Positions 19,639 to 28,644 of a stretch of DNA of 64,000 nucleotides are shown here, in pieces. A model generated the notes under the pieces. It saw only the letters and a program-made list of their open reading frames with translations. It searched no databases and had not been told where the DNA came from. The stretch lies in assembly GCF_900108915.1 (NCBI RefSeq), contig NZ_FNYH01000005.1:62001-126000 (forward strand), in the 5' to 3' direction. This DNA is from Allopseudospirillum japonicum. GTDB taxonomy: Bacteria > Pseudomonadota > Gammaproteobacteria > Pseudomonadales > Halomonadaceae. Position 1 is the stretch's first letter. Each line of letters begins with the position of its first letter. The position numbers were made by a program, and so were the translations under genes.

Positions 19639-20794
19639 GGCAGCTTACCCCTTGCGCTCTTGCTTGCATCAGGTACTGAATGAAATTTTGCACTATGGTA
19701 TCCCAGCTAAAGGCTTGAATGCGTTTGCAGGCACCTGTGGCTAATGCTGTTCTCAATACAGGTTGGGCAGCCAACTCAAGCGCTGCTTGATTGAAGGCTG
19801 TCTGGTCTTTTAAAGGGACTTTATAGCCACTGACACCCTGTTCAATTAACAGCTGGGCGCCTGCATAGTCGTAGCTTAAAACAGGCAAACCAGATGCCAT
19901 AGCTTCTAAAATCACATTACCAAAAGTTTCTGTTGTGCTGGGGAATAAAAAGAGATCACAACTTGCGTAATGACGTGCAAGATCTATTCCTGTACGTGTA
20001 CCAGGTAGAATAATGTCTTGCGTTTTACGCATGAGATGGGAATGTAAGGGACCATCTCCTGTTAGCACCAAGCGTGCATCTGGATGTTGTGCCTTAATGA
20101 GTTGAAAGGTTTCGATCACTTGGTCAAGATTCTTTTCCGCAGCCAAGCGACCAACACAGGTCACAACGAGCGTTTCTGAATTAGCTTGCCATTGTCGGCG
20201 CAAATCTTGACAGCGGCGTTGAGGATTGAACCTTTGAGTATCAACACCACGATATAAGCAGTGTACGTTATCAAGTCCTTGGGCACCCAATTCTAAAGCT
20301 TGTTGTTGATTGGGGACCAAGGTGGTGTGAGTTGCGTTATGAAACCAGCGTAAATACGCTAACGTGGGTTTATGTAAGTAACTTGCTAGGCGTCCGTAAT
20401 GCTCTGTGTATAGTTGAAAGTTCGTATGAAAACCACTAACCACAGGAATCCCTTGGCTCTGTGCGTATTTAAGGGCGGCGAATCCCAAAGGGCCTTCTGT
20501 AGCGATATATAAAACATGAGGTGGATGTAAAGACCAATGGCGGCGTAAATCAGTGGGCAAGCCTAACCCTAGTTGTAAATCTTGATACCCTGGTAAACCA
20601 ATACCTTTAGCATGCCAGTCGCATAAACGCCCGCTAGGATCTAAGGCACGTAAGTAAGACTGGCGCGGTTTAGGACGCACCAAATCGAGGTGCCATCCCT
20701 GATGTAGCAAGCCCTTGACCAAATGTTGTAGGGTGTGGCTTACTCCGTTGATGTCGGGTGCGAAAGTCTCTGTGACTAAACCAAGACGTAGCAT
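19607..20794 (-). CDS. Family 4 glycosyltransferase
   Basis: This 395-residue GT-B-fold enzyme starts MLRLGLVTETFAPDINGVS, typical of the GT4 group that includes alpha-mannosyl and glycolipid glucosyl transferases. The nucleotide-sugar site is seen in VGRLAAEKNLDQVIETF (about residue 210) and ETFGNVILEAMASGLPVLSYD (about 295), with the conserved EX7E pattern. ATG 20794 has GGAGGAG just upstream; a TTG further upstream is a less likely start. Acceptor and sugar are not known. The PAP2 gene begins within its 3' end. Confidence 0.88.
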   Translation of the reverse strand: MLRLGLVTETFAPDINGVSHTLQHLVKGLLHQGWHLDLVRPKPRQSYLRALDPSGRLCDWHAKGIGLPGYQDLQLGLGLPTDLRRHWSLHPPHVLYIATEGPLGFAALKYAQSQGIPVVSGFHTNFQLYTEHYGRLASYLHKPTLAYLRWFHNATHTTLVPNQQQALELGAQGLDNVHCLYRGVDTQRFNPQRRCQDLRRQWQANSETLVVTCVGRLAAEKNLDQVIETFQLIKAQHPDARLVLTGDGPLHSHLMRKTQDIILPGTRTGIDLARHYASCDLFLFPSTTETFGNVILEAMASGLPVLSYDYAGAQLLIEQGVSGYKVPLKDQTAFNQAALELAAQPVLRTALATGACKRIQAFSWDTIVQNFIQYLMQARAQGVSCHEHTLDHSLS

Positions 20795-20904
20795 ACTAGG
20801 CTCCTCCAAGGGTTTAGCACATCATTTCGCAAGCAAGTGACAACTGGGTGGCAAAAACATGATATTTTTAATTTGTATCAATTAATAAGCTTAGGAAACG
20901 CTTT

Positions 20905-21222
20905 ATGCCATTAACACCAGAAGCCAAAGAAAATCGTGTAAAAAGCCTGGTTGGCTTAACTTTATTAGCAGAAATTCGTTTAGGTAAACCCAAGTTATTA
21001 AGGATTTTGCTAGAAAAAAGTACTTTTATTGAGCAAGATAGACGCGAATTACAATTGCCACCTTTACCAAGGGATACTTGGAAAGGCTTAGACATGGCGA
21101 CCCAACTTAGGCGGGCACGTTTAGAAACTGCTATTATCCAATTAACACCTTTACATCCACCAAGGGTGCGCGGGTTAGTTTATAAGGGGGATACTTATCA
21201 ACCTGGAAGAAGCAGAACTTGA
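20905..21222 (+). CDS. Uncharacterised small protein
   Basis: A 105-residue product that I do not recognise. It has a hydrophobic-helical N-terminal half (KSLVGLTLLAEIRLGKPKLLRILL), is basic overall, and the C-terminal RGLVYKGDTYQPGRSRT is polar. No signal peptide or membrane segment is evident. AGGA at about 20892 lies eight bases before ATG 20905, a good ribosome site, and the gene is divergent from the glycosyltransferase. Codon use is like its neighbours, so it is probably real. Confidence 0.6.
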   Translation: MPLTPEAKENRVKSLVGLTLLAEIRLGKPKLLRILLEKSTFIEQDRRELQLPPLPRDTWKGLDMATQLRRARLETAIIQLTPLHPPRVRGLVYKGDTYQPGRSRT

Positions 21223-21398
21223 TATAAATCAATTTGCTAACGCCTAGTTTGCTAAATATCACAAGAAGTACGAGTATTTTTGCAGTATGCTAGTGACGAC
21301 TATCAAGTTTTTCAAAAGATATCTTATTGATATTTTTTTAAAGCTAAGTTAGTTTTGACGACATTATTTGTCTTCTCTAGCCACAGGAAGTCTGCATT

Positions 21399-22661
21399 AT
21401 GGGCATAGGGATTTTTGACTTGGATTATATGGAAACCTTACCTGTTACTCAAAATGGGGGCTATACTGTAGCCCGACAGCCGATTTGTGATCGTGATCTT
21501 AGACTATGCGCATACGAGATTTTGTACCGTAATGCGCCTTTAGATGAGTACGCACAGATTGACAACCCAGTTCAGGCAACAGCACGTGTGTGCTCTGCCG
21601 CATTTTTCCAGATAGGACTAGATCAGCTTGCAGGTGCTTTACCTGTGTTTATCAATATGACACCCGAATGGCTGCTATCGCCGGACCTATTGCCGCGCCC
21701 GCAGCATCAGGTTGTGATCGAAATTCTGGAAGATATTAAACCCACGCCTGTATTGCTAGATTCATTAAAAGTCATTCGCAAAATGGGCTATAAGCTGGCA
21801 CTCGATGATTTCGAACCAACAGCGGAAAATATGGCATTTGTAGCCTTGGTGGATTATATCAAGCTGGATGTGCGTGCGTGTTCAATGGAAGAATTAGGCG
21901 CGCGGGTACGAAAATTTCAAGGTTTGCCATTGAAGCTATTGGCAGAGAAAGTAGAAACTTGGCAAGAATTTGAAGCCTGCAAAGCGCTCGGTTTTCATTT
22001 ATTTCAGGGATACTTCTTCGCACGTCCTGAGACGATGGGCAGTGGACAGATTCAAGAAAACCGTACTGCATTAATGCGTATTCTTGCTGTTTTGCATCAA
22101 GCTGAACCTGATTTGGCTGAGCTGGAAAGTTACATACTACAAGATCCCAGTTTGTACTATCTCATTCTGAGGCGTATTAACTCAGCTTATTATTCCCTGC
22201 CACGTGAAGTGACTAGTATTCGTCAAGCTTTAATCTATTTAGGTACGGATGCACTCAAGTTATTAGTGTCTACCTTGGTATTATCTCAGCACTCGCGTTT
22301 ATCTGGTGTGCTGTTACCTCTCGCTTTATCACGTGCTAAAATGTGTGAGTTAATTGCAGAATCTTTAAAAGTGCCAGACAGTGAATCTTACTTCACTGTT
22401 GGTTTACTTTCTTTATTAGATGCTTTATTAGAGCGACCTTTAGTTGATTTGCTAGAATCCTTACCTTTAGCAAAACCTATTAAACAAGCTTTATTAGAAC
22501 ATTCTGGGCCACGTGGTGAAGTGTTATCTTGGGTAATTGCTTATGAAAAAGCAGACTGGGAAATGCTGATCAAATTACCCTTAACAACAGAAATTTTTGT
22601 AGAGCGCTACATTGAAGCTACTGAGTGGGCAGAAAATTTATTGGTTGGCATTAAAAGATAA
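21399..22661 (+). CDS. EAL and HDOD domain signalling protein
   Basis: The 420-residue protein combines an EAL-type fold (about 20-215) with an HDOD domain (about 225-410). The YTVARQPICDRDLRLCAYEIL start is typical of the YuxH/CdgJ group. EAL-like signatures are present: EILYR, INMTPEWL, VIEILED, LALDDFEP, YIKLDV, AEKVE and FQGYFFARP; whether it cleaves c-di-GMP is uncertain because members of this group are often inactive. HDOD domains act in signalling scaffolds. In Vibrio and Shewanella relatives affect motility, which fits the neighbouring chemotaxis cluster. Confidence 0.88.
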   Translation: MGIGIFDLDYMETLPVTQNGGYTVARQPICDRDLRLCAYEILYRNAPLDEYAQIDNPVQATARVCSAAFFQIGLDQLAGALPVFINMTPEWLLSPDLLPRPQHQVVIEILEDIKPTPVLLDSLKVIRKMGYKLALDDFEPTAENMAFVALVDYIKLDVRACSMEELGARVRKFQGLPLKLLAEKVETWQEFEACKALGFHLFQGYFFARPETMGSGQIQENRTALMRILAVLHQAEPDLAELESYILQDPSLYYLILRRINSAYYSLPREVTSIRQALIYLGTDALKLLVSTLVLSQHSRLSGVLLPLALSRAKMCELIAESLKVPDSESYFTVGLLSLLDALLERPLVDLLESLPLAKPIKQALLEHSGPRGEVLSWVIAYEKADWEMLIKLPLTTEIFVERYIEATEWAENLLVGIKR

Positions 22662-22674
22662 ATCTCTCGTACAC

Positions 22675-22708
22675 GCAAGACTCACCTGTCTTTGGGGATG
22701 GGTCTTGC
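22675..22708. terminator. Terminator between convergent EAL-HDOD and histidine kinase genes
   Basis: A 10-bp stem (GCAAGACTCA with TGGGTCTTGC, one G-T pair) with a 14-base loop fills the 57-bp gap between the two converging genes. No strong T run, so a bidirectional role is inferred. Confidence 0.55.
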
Positions 22709-22718
22709 AAATCAATCC

Positions 22719-25700
22719 CTAAGTATGGGCTTCCAGCCAGTGGTTGAGTTGGTCACGAACTTTAGGGTAATCCTGTATTAAATTCGTTAGTTCTAATATG
22801 AGATGATCAAGCTCTTGATCACGGATCCCATGTTCAATTTGTTTGGCAAGTGCTGAAAACGCATGGAGTTGTAAACTAGCGCTACTTGACTTCAAACGAT
22901 GTGCAATACCTCTAACTGCTTCCAGTCCTTCTGAGTTTGTTAATAAAGCCTCTTGCTGATTTGCATAAGTTTCTAGCTCTTGCATGAGTTGGTTGTTGGT
23001 TTCGATAAATAACCCAACTAATTCAGGTAACGCATCTGCAAAAGTGGCTTCCAATTTATGCCAGTCTGGTTTATCAAGGGCTTGTTCGGCTTGTTCGGCT
23101 TGTTCGGCTTGTTCGGCTTGTTCGGCTTGTTCGGCTTGTTCGGCTTGTTCGGCTTGTTCGGCTTGTTCCGGAGCAGAATGCGGTTGCCACCAAGTTTTTA
23201 AGGCAAAACCTAAGGTCTCTAATTCTATGGGTTTACTAATACAGGCATCCATCTGAACTTGAATTAAAGTCTGTTTGTCATTCGCCATTACATTGGCGCT
23301 TAAAGCAAGGATGGGGCAATATGAGGCATTTTCCTGCTGATATTGACGAATCAAAGCAGTTGCTGTGGGGCCATCCATCACTGGCATATGCCAGTCCATT
23401 AGTACGATATCAAAGTCAATATTTTTCTGTTGATATAAACGTACCGCTTCTTCACCATTAATGGCTTCTGTCACACTGACTCCGAGTGTTTTGAGCATTA
23501 ATCGTGCAACTTGGCGATTGATAGGGTCATCTTCTACTAAAAGCACTTGCATGCCGTTAAGTGCTAATTCAGCCAATTTGGCATCTTCAACTGAGTGAGT
23601 TTTAGGTGGAAAGATAGGTGCTTGCACAAGAGCAGGTGTTTTGCTTGGTGTTGGCAGCTCTGTGCTCAAATATTGTGCTAGTAAGCGGTCTAGCGCGAGT
23701 GCATCTAGCGGCTTTTTAAGTACAGTTTGCATACCAATAGCATGCGCACGCTCCAAAGTAGCCTCTTGGTGAGAGTTAGTTAAACCAATTAAAATGGGGG
23801 GGTGTTTTGGTAAAGCATGCAAAATATGAGTTGTTGCCTCGTAACCATCCATAATAGGCATATCCAGATCCATCAGTACAAGATGCGGATGCCACTCAGT
23901 ACAGATTTGCAAAGCGGCAGCACCTTGAGAAGCAAGGCGCACTTGAGCTGCATAAGGTGTTAGCATTTTTGCCAAGGCTTCACGATTAAGCAGATTATCC
24001 TCAGCGATTAAAATGCGCGCATTTTGGTTAATAGATGCATATTGGTATAAAGGTTGAGGCTCAAGTTCACAAGGCTGAGAAAGTAAATTATAGATTTGCT
24101 GCAATAAACGATTGGGGCTATAGGGTTTATATAAAATCGCATCAATCAAACTTTTATCTTTATTTTCAAGGGCTTGGGTATCCATTGCTGTGCAAAGTAC
24201 CAAAGGTGTTTTCGGTGCTAGTTGGCGTAGTTGGCGCGCGACTTCAAACCCATCGAGATGCGGCATACGCCAATCAATCAAGACTAAATGATAAGGTTGC
24301 CCAGCAGCTTGCGCACTTTGGAAAAGATGCAAACCTTGCTGACCATTGGCAGCACCCTCAGCAAGTAAGCCAAGGTACTCAAGCTGGTGGGTGGCAACCT
24401 CTAATGCAAGTGGATGATCTTCAATGACTAAAACGCGCACTAGGGTATTTGCAGGAATTAGGGGATCTTCAGCCTGATCCTGACTATAGCTGAGCGGAAT
24501 ACTGAAACTAAATTCACTACCTTCACCTAGAATACTTTTAACTTGGATCTCTCCTTGCATCAGCTCAATAAGTTCTTTGCTGATAGCCAACCCCAACCCT
24601 GTACCACCATAGCGCCTTGTCGTTGAGGTATCTGCTTGCGTAAAAGCTTGGAATAAGTCGCCTTGCTGTTCGGGGCTCATGCCAATGCCCGTATCTATCA
24701 CACTAAAGCGTATACGGGCGGTTTCTGCATTTTGTGCCAATACTTGAATGCGAATAATAACTTCACCTTGATCTGTAAATTTGACAGCATTGCTAGTGAG
24801 GTTGACAAGGATTTGGCCTAAACGCAGCGGATCGCCAATAAATTTGTTAGGTAAGCATTTAGGGAAATCAAAAATAAACTCGATACCTTTTTCAGCCGCT
24901 TTAAAACCGATGACATCACTAACATGTGTCAGCACTTCATCCAGATCAAAAGGAATACTTTCTAATTGTAAGCGCTTGGCTTCAATCTTAGATAAATCGA
25001 GAATATCATTAATAATAGAAAGTAAAGACTTGGATGCACCTTGGATTTTTTGTAAATAATGGTGCCAAGACGTGCCTCTTGCTTCCCGCTCAGCAAGTTG
25101 TGTTAAACCAATAATTGCATTGAGTGGTGTGCGAATTTCATGGCTCATATTCGCGAGGAATTCACCTTTAATTCGATTCGCAAGTTCTGCTTGGCGCCGT
25201 GCCTGCTGTAATTCATGCTCTACTTGCTTTTGTTTGGTGATATCTGTACGAATAGAAATATAATGAGTCGGTTTACCTTCTTGATTTAAAAAAGGTACAA
25301 TTGTAGAGCTTACCCAATATAGATCCCCATTTTTATTACGGTTGCATACATCACCATGCCAGACTTGGCCGCGTGCAATGCGTCGCCACATAGACTGGAA
25401 AAATTGGCTATCATGTATTCCGGAGCAAACGACACGGTGGGTTTGCCCTAGTAACTCTTTGCTTAGATAGCCGCTAATAACTTCAAATTTTGGGTTAGTG
25501 TATAATATTTTGCCTTTGGCATCTGTAATGCTGACAATGGCATGCTCGTCAAGTGCTTTGTGGATAAAGGAGCTTTGTTGTAATTCTTTATTGAGCGCTT
25601 GTTTGATGATGAGCATACGGTAAAAAATATAGCCCAAAATAACTAAAGTGATGAGCGTTAAACTCAGTGCTGCAAACATAAAAAAGTGATGTTTAACTTT

Positions 25701-26516
25701 TTGCTGCTCGAAGATAATATTTTGAATACTTGATATTTTGATAAGAGAATCTTTAGCTCTTTCTTGTTGATCTTTAAGCTGGTACAAGGACTTGTTGATA
25801 TATTGGATAAGGTCATATAAGGCAGATGCTTGTTGATGTAACTGAAAGAATAATTTTTTAACAGGCCCCTCAAGGGTTTGGTACAAACTAAAAATATCTT
25901 CTAAATGCTTTTCAATTTTCTTGGATTCATGGTTTTTTTGGTGTTGACTGTTGATTTTATTGAATTCAATCTGTAACGCTTGAATCGATAAACGTATTTG
26001 ATGCTTAGTGACTTGCTCAGGAGTAAATGTATCAATTTGGAGATAAATTTGTAGAATAAGGTTTTCTAGTGCAGTGAATTGTTTGTGAATTTGATATGAA
26101 CCCTCAAATAAAGTGGGGAGTGTATGACGCATTTGACGACTATAATAATAAAACTGCTGCCACGCTAAGCGCAAATCCTCACTTTCTGAGTAATTAATTA
26201 AAGGTGCCAGAGATTCAATAAAGTCGCTTTGTTGTCTAAGGAGAGATTGTAATCCATCTTCATCAGAATGTATGTTTTGATTTTGATAGTGTACTCGGTT
26301 AATTAAAGATAAAGTATGGGCTTCATTGACCAATAAGTGGCTAACAAGTGCTTGGATTTGTTGGTGATTTTCTTGGTAGGGGTCATGAAATAAGCGTACA
26401 CCAAAAGCAAGCGTTAATAAAAGTGCCAAGCCTAAAAGAATATAAGCAACTGACTGAATACCTTGACGTTCTTGGTCTGATGTTTCGATTAGGTATTTAG
26501 GTGAGCTTTTAGGCAT
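22719..26516 (-). CDS. Large hybrid sensor histidine kinase (PAS-HisKA-HATPase-3xREC-HPt)
   Basis: A 1265-residue multi-domain kinase. Order: membrane segment (about 22-42), a periplasmic helical sensor of about 240 residues, a second membrane segment (about 283-303), PAS (about 325-440), HisKA with LANMSHEIRTPLNAI (about 460), HATPase with NAVKFTDQG, GIGMSPEQQ and GTGLGLAIS, three receivers (DWRMP, DLDMP, DWHMP as phospho-Asp sites), a 30-residue Glu-Gln-Ala repeat linker at about 1110, and a C-terminal HPt domain with AHRLKSSSASLQ. It lies 23 bp downstream of the HsbR-like gene and is probably cotranscribed. It could deliver phosphate through its HPt to that regulator; this is inference. 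Confidence 0.93.
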   Translation of the reverse strand: MPKSSPKYLIETSDQERQGIQSVAYILLGLALLLTLAFGVRLFHDPYQENHQQIQALVSHLLVNEAHTLSLINRVHYQNQNIHSDEDGLQSLLRQQSDFIESLAPLINYSESEDLRLAWQQFYYYSRQMRHTLPTLFEGSYQIHKQFTALENLILQIYLQIDTFTPEQVTKHQIRLSIQALQIEFNKINSQHQKNHESKKIEKHLEDIFSLYQTLEGPVKKLFFQLHQQASALYDLIQYINKSLYQLKDQQERAKDSLIKISSIQNIIFEQQKVKHHFFMFAALSLTLITLVILGYIFYRMLIIKQALNKELQQSSFIHKALDEHAIVSITDAKGKILYTNPKFEVISGYLSKELLGQTHRVVCSGIHDSQFFQSMWRRIARGQVWHGDVCNRNKNGDLYWVSSTIVPFLNQEGKPTHYISIRTDITKQKQVEHELQQARRQAELANRIKGEFLANMSHEIRTPLNAIIGLTQLAEREARGTSWHHYLQKIQGASKSLLSIINDILDLSKIEAKRLQLESIPFDLDEVLTHVSDVIGFKAAEKGIEFIFDFPKCLPNKFIGDPLRLGQILVNLTSNAVKFTDQGEVIIRIQVLAQNAETARIRFSVIDTGIGMSPEQQGDLFQAFTQADTSTTRRYGGTGLGLAISKELIELMQGEIQVKSILGEGSEFSFSIPLSYSQDQAEDPLIPANTLVRVLVIEDHPLALEVATHQLEYLGLLAEGAANGQQGLHLFQSAQAAGQPYHLVLIDWRMPHLDGFEVARQLRQLAPKTPLVLCTAMDTQALENKDKSLIDAILYKPYSPNRLLQQIYNLLSQPCELEPQPLYQYASINQNARILIAEDNLLNREALAKMLTPYAAQVRLASQGAAALQICTEWHPHLVLMDLDMPIMDGYEATTHILHALPKHPPILIGLTNSHQEATLERAHAIGMQTVLKKPLDALALDRLLAQYLSTELPTPSKTPALVQAPIFPPKTHSVEDAKLAELALNGMQVLLVEDDPINRQVARLMLKTLGVSVTEAINGEEAVRLYQQKNIDFDIVLMDWHMPVMDGPTATALIRQYQQENASYCPILALSANVMANDKQTLIQVQMDACISKPIELETLGFALKTWWQPHSAPEQAEQAEQAEQAEQAEQAEQAEQAEQAEQALDKPDWHKLEATFADALPELVGLFIETNNQLMQELETYANQQEALLTNSEGLEAVRGIAHRLKSSSASLQLHAFSALAKQIEHGIRDQELDHLILELTNLIQDYPKVRDQLNHWLEAHT
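23080..23169 (-). repeat. 9-bp tandem repeat (10 units) encoding Glu-Gln-Ala in the hybrid kinase
   Basis: Ten head-to-tail copies of GCTTGTTCG on the plus strand; nine are perfect, the last (23161) ends in C. On the coding strand each is read GAA-CAA-GCC. The array forms an unbroken linker between the third receiver and the HPt domain. Unit length is a multiple of three, so copy-number change alters linker length without frameshift. Confidence 0.97.
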
Positions 26517-26539
26517 ACGGGGGAAACCTCATATAAGGG

Positions 26540-28285
26540 TTATGCTTTGTCTGTGGTATCCAGTGAAAAAACAACCTCAACCTCATTGCCACAGCCTAAA
26601 TAACGGACTTCTTCTGCCATTTCACAAATCAAGGGGATGCCACGACCATAAAGCTTTAAGTTATCTTGAACAGATGTATTAATTAATTGCTGATAATTAA
26701 AACCCTTGCCAGAATCTTGCACACGAATTTTTAGCCAAGTTGTTTGGTTCTGCATGAAGCAAGTACAATTGACATCAATTTTAGCATCTGTCAATTGTTC
26801 TAAGGCTTGCTCACGTGTATTTAAATAAGTATCAAAAGAGTCTAGCGAGGTCTTTAAGCGAGAGTCAATACCTAAAATACCATGGTCAACAGAGTTATTA
26901 ATGAGTTCAGATAAAACAACAAAAAGTGATTTGTTAATAGGTCGCCCTGCATATTCACTGACTAAATTAAGCACTAAAGGGGTAAGATCTAAACGCTTGA
27001 TTTCTTTTGCCGTGAAAAGTAGAGAGAAGCTCCAAAGCTCATGCTGATTATCACTAGAATCAGAGTAAATTAATTCTGGTTTGCCTGAAGGAAGGAGATG
27101 TTCTTCAACTGATTGAATTACTTGCTGGTCATCTTCAGGAATAGAAACAAGCACAAAAGTCACATCATCATGTGGTGCAGTGTAACCAACAAAGGTTTTG
27201 AGCTCACTTTGTAAAACCGACATGCGCTCATAAGGTGCATGTTGTGTTAAATAATTAAAAACGCGCTCTTCTCCGAAGGCTTCCCCATGTGCATTTTCAG
27301 CGTCAGGTAAGCCATCTGAGCATAAAAAGAGCTGGCAAGGTGCTTGATAGCGAACACTTTGCGTATTTGGGTTAAATAGCTTAGGTCCAGCCAAGCCGAG
27401 AGGAAGGTGATTGGAGGTGAAATGATGAGTTTCTCCTTGCGGCGTTAACATGACGACGCCAGGAATACCACCATTCCAAACACTAATACGTTTATAGTTA
27501 GGATCAATATTAATTAAGGCCGCCGCGACAAAGCGATCAATAGGCATTAAAGATCTTAACCTTAAGTTCATTTCCGTAATAATACTTTCTAAGGCAAATC
27601 CTTTTTGGCTCATTGCAGAAAAGATTTGTACCAAGGGTAAACCATTAATGGCAGCTGAAAGGCCATGCCCAACAGCATCTGCTAGCATTAAATTGAGTGC
27701 CCCTGTCGGTGTACGGGCAACTAATAATAAATCACCACTAAAATGGCGGTTTGGTTGTAAGTGGTAGCTTACCCAAGGATCTTCCAATAAGCCTTCCTTA
27801 AGGACGTGCTGCATAATATGACTACTAATACGTAGCTCTTCTTCTTGTTCTAAGAAAGTTTCTAATTGTGCATTTTTTTGTTCTAAGGTACGTTGGGTGA
27901 TCAGTTGACGTGCAACAGATTTAAGCTTACATTCCAATATCACTTTATTCAGGGGCTTGAACATATAATCATCCCCTCCTGCTTCAAATCCGCGTACAAT
28001 ACTTTCTGTATCTTCTAAAGCAGATAAAAAAATGACAGGTAGCCAAGCTGGATAAAGTGCTCGAATTTGCTGTGTTGCTTGGATGCCATCCATTTCAGGC
28101 ATGGCCACGTCCATTAAAATAACATCCGGTAATTCTTCACTTGCTTGCAAAATTTCTAGGCAGTGACATCCATTATTTGCTGTGATGACCTCATGTCCAA
28201 ATCCTTCCAACATACGGCGTGCAAAGAGTTGTAAAAAAGCATCATCATCAACAAGAAGGACTTTTAACTGGGTGATATTTTGCAT
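26540..28285 (-). CDS. Response regulator with PP2C-type phosphatase and anti-sigma-like kinase domains (HsbR-like)
   Basis: The 581-residue protein has an N-terminal receiver (VLLVDDDAF, phospho-Asp in VILMDVAMPEMDG, about residues 9-125), a short coiled coil, a SpoIIE/PP2C phosphatase domain (FSGDLLLVA and LADAVGHGLSAA, about 185-385), and a C-terminal GHKL kinase domain of the RsbW kind (LSELINNSVDHGILG and QDSGKGFNY, about 430-575). This order is that of Pseudomonas HsbR, which phosphorylates and dephosphorylates the STAS protein HsbA. The STAS gene lies directly upstream, supporting the same partner-switch here. Confidence 0.88.
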   Translation of the reverse strand: MQNITQLKVLLVDDDAFLQLFARRMLEGFGHEVITANNGCHCLEILQASEELPDVILMDVAMPEMDGIQATQQIRALYPAWLPVIFLSALEDTESIVRGFEAGGDDYMFKPLNKVILECKLKSVARQLITQRTLEQKNAQLETFLEQEEELRISSHIMQHVLKEGLLEDPWVSYHLQPNRHFSGDLLLVARTPTGALNLMLADAVGHGLSAAINGLPLVQIFSAMSQKGFALESIITEMNLRLRSLMPIDRFVAAALINIDPNYKRISVWNGGIPGVVMLTPQGETHHFTSNHLPLGLAGPKLFNPNTQSVRYQAPCQLFLCSDGLPDAENAHGEAFGEERVFNYLTQHAPYERMSVLQSELKTFVGYTAPHDDVTFVLVSIPEDDQQVIQSVEEHLLPSGKPELIYSDSSDNQHELWSFSLLFTAKEIKRLDLTPLVLNLVSEYAGRPINKSLFVVLSELINNSVDHGILGIDSRLKTSLDSFDTYLNTREQALEQLTDAKIDVNCTCFMQNQTTWLKIRVQDSGKGFNYQQLINTSVQDNLKLYGRGIPLICEMAEEVRYLGCGNEVEVVFSLDTTDKA

Positions 28286-28311
28286 GGACGCACCTTAAAT
28301 GGGGAATCAAG

Positions 28312-28626
28312 TTAGCTGATTTTAAAAAGATTTTTGAAGTTAGCCACTTTGAACACATCCAAAACTACAGGCGAACAACGTACGATTTGAATTTCTTTGC
28401 GTTCTGCATCAGCACGCTCTTTGAGTAATAACAACATACCTAAAGCAGAACTATCAATGTAGTCGACGTCTTGCATATCGATTTCAAAAGATTTCACTTG
28501 AGCATCAGTTAAGGCAGAAGTATAAGCATCACGAAATTCTCTATGTGCAGAAAAATTAAACCGACCTTTTAGCTTGATTTTAGCGATTTGACCTTGAGTT
28601 TGTGTATGAATACTTACGGACATCAA
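28312..28626 (-). CDS. STAS-domain anti-sigma-factor antagonist (HsbA-like)
   Basis: A 104-residue single STAS domain with the core DMQDVDYIDSSALGMLLLLKE, whose DSSALG loop carries the Ser normally phosphorylated in SpoIIAA/RsbV/HsbA proteins. In Pseudomonas HsbA switches partners between the anti-sigma factor FlgM and a diguanylate cyclase according to phosphorylation. Here it sits between cheB and the HsbR-like regulator. The partner is not encoded in the window, so the target is inferred only by analogy. Confidence 0.88.
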   Translation of the reverse strand: MMSVSIHTQTQGQIAKIKLKGRFNFSAHREFRDAYTSALTDAQVKSFEIDMQDVDYIDSSALGMLLLLKERADAERKEIQIVRCSPVVLDVFKVANFKNLFKIS

Positions 28627-28644
28627 TAGATTCCTCTAAGAGTG

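Noticed and set aside
22984-23256. Open frame on the plus strand with Ala-Cys-Ser repeats over the kinase array
   Set aside because: It is the antisense reading of the 9-bp repeat; the kinase frame is long, domain-rich and continuous.
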